From positions 186,001-250,000 of the forward strand of contig NZ_BJND01000019.1 of NCBI RefSeq assembly GCF_006539505.1: a stretch of 64,000 bases of DNA. The letters run 5' to 3'. A program made the position numbers and the translations under genes. Below, in pieces: positions 63,268 through 64,000 of the stretch; position 1 is the first letter of the stretch, and each line of letters opens with the position of its first letter. The notes below the pieces were generated by a model, which was given only the letters and a program-made list of their open reading frames with translations, was not told the DNA's origin and ran no database searches. The DNA is from Streptomyces spinoverrucosus (GTDB lineage: Bacteria; Actinomycetota; Actinomycetes; Streptomycetales; Streptomycetaceae).

Positions 63268-64000
63268 TCATTCGGCTGCGGCGAGCAGCCGTGCCTCGCT
63301 CTCCTCGTACAACCGCCGGCTCTCCCGGCTGTCGGCGGTGCGGCGCCAGTGGTCCAGACGGCTGCCCAGCCAGCCCGCCAGGTAACCGAACGGGACGGAG
63401 ACCAGTCCGGTGGACTGCATCGGGAACAGGGCGAAGTCGACGTCCGGGAAGACGGCGGACGGCGTGCCCGAGACGGCCTTGGAGAAGACCATCAGCACCA
63501 GCGCGCAGGCCGCGCCGCCGTAGAGGGTGGCGAGCAGGCCGGTGCGTGTGAATCCCCGCCAGAACAGGGAGTAGGTGAGCGCGGGTGCCACCGCGGATGC
63601 TCCGATGCAGATGGCCAGAGTGGTCAGCACGCCGACGTTCCAGCCCTGGACCAGGGTGGCGAGCCCGATGGCCACGGTTCCCACGGCCACACTCGTCCAC
63701 ACCGCCACCGTCATCTCCGTGCGCGGCTCTGCCTGCCCCCGCCGTGCCACATGGGCGAACAGGTCGTGGGCGAGCGACGAGGCCGCGGCCAGGGTCATGC
63801 CCGCGACCGAGGACAGCAGGGTGAGGAACACCATGCCCGCCACGGCCGAGTAGAGAATCGTCGTGCCCGTGGAGCCGGGTGCTCCGCCGAGTATCTGCGA
63901 CAGCATGAGCACCGACGTCCTGCCGTGTGGGTCGGCCGCGGTGATGGACTGCGACCCCACCAGCGCCGCCGCGCCCGTGCCCATGACGATCACGAGCAGG
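63268..64000 (-). CDS. Sodium:solute symporter (ActP-like), C-terminal part
   Basis: C-terminal 240 or so residues of an SSS-family transporter; the start lies beyond the window end. Visible spans include LYSAVAGMVFLTLLSSVAGM, AAASSLAHDLFAHVARRG (the family's SSxxxxD-type motif), LATLVQGWNVGVLTTLAICI and ALTYSLFWRGFTRTGLLATL. The closest group is the cation/acetate or pyruvate symporters. It converges on the AcoR-like gene; whether it belongs to the same response is unclear. Confidence 0.85.
   Translation of the reverse strand, partial: LLVIVMGTGAAALVGSQSITAADPHGRTSVLMLSQILGGAPGSTGTTILYSAVAGMVFLTLLSSVAGMTLAAASSLAHDLFAHVARRGQAEPRTEMTVAVWTSVAVGTVAIGLATLVQGWNVGVLTTLAICIGASAVAPALTYSLFWRGFTRTGLLATLYGGAACALVLMVFSKAVSGTPSAVFPDVDFALFPMQSTGLVSVPFGYLAGWLGSRLDHWRRTADSRESRRLYEESEARLLAAAE

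Overview
High-GC DNA with dense, often ATGA-overlapped genes, many GTG starts and stem-loop terminators without U-tracts points to an actinomycete, most likely Streptomyces or a close relative. Supporting traits are a sugar ABC operon with no ATPase gene (as in MsiK-sharing systems), an SCO6745-family protein, a conservon remnant (CvnA-type kinase plus CYP157-type P450) and an MmyB-like Xre regulator. The mix of accessory catabolic operons and gene remnants would fit a chromosome arm; that placement is inference. No tRNA, rRNA, CRISPR array, intact transposase or replication origin was seen.

Layout. 0-6.5 kb: polyol-type ABC transporter (binding protein cut by the window edge, two permeases), two zinc dehydrogenases, a DeoR repressor and a HAD hydrolase in one compact operon. 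6.7-15.3 kb: an Xre/MmyB-like regulator divergent from a zinc dehydrogenase, then an SDR, a cyclophilin-like lipoprotein, a CmrA-like MFS pump, two SDRs (one broken), a cupin, and a second CmrA-like pump on the other strand. 13.7-17.3 kb is a patchwork of gene fragments. 17.3-23.5 kb: a Pao/Yag-type molybdenum aldehyde oxidoreductase (Fe-S, FAD and Mo subunits) with XdhC and a frameshifted MoaA. 23.5-27.3 kb: remnants (LuxR/AfsR-like ATPase, MHS-type MFS, AAA P-loop, frameshifted AraC, conservon ends). 27.3-30.7 kb: P450, NADPH oxidoreductase and SDR. 30.9-38.8 kb: an acyl-CoA cluster (alpha/beta hydrolase, thiolase, HAD, TetR, ACAD11-like acyl-CoA dehydrogenase, SDR, broken APH-type kinase). 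38.9-44.2 kb: a carbonyl/electrophile-defence group (ALDH, DJ-1/PfpI protein, quinone-type oxidoreductase, MFS pump) with a divergent MarR. 44.3-51.4 kb: TetR and PucR-type regulators divergent from a complete branched-chain-amino-acid-type ABC operon. 51.7-54.2 kb: a PAS-PAS-GAF-SpoIIE-HATPase phosphatase. 54.2-64 kb: a GlpSTPQV-like five-gene ABC transporter, a small monooxygenase, an alcohol dehydrogenase, a divergent AcoR-like regulator and a truncated sodium:solute symporter.

Two regulatory networks can be read from repeated sites. A GGGGAG-N6-CTCCCC palindrome lies next to the MmyB-like regulator, in front of both CmrA-like pumps and, in weaker form, in front of the aldehyde oxidoreductase, suggesting one aldehyde/xenobiotic regulon. 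A 22-bp TTGAA/TTCAA palindrome lies in front of the hydrolase/thiolase pair, the TetR gene and the acyl-CoA dehydrogenase, suggesting the TetR protein controls the acyl-CoA cluster. That cluster carries, as separate genes, the HAD, kinase and dehydrogenase modules that are fused in animal ACAD10/ACAD11; its kinase has lost the catalytic loop here.

At least eight genes are interrupted by single-base frameshifts, most of which would be repaired by adding one base, some in homopolymers. Some may be sequence errors, but several of the same loci also have larger internal deletions that cannot be explained that way, so real decay is also present.
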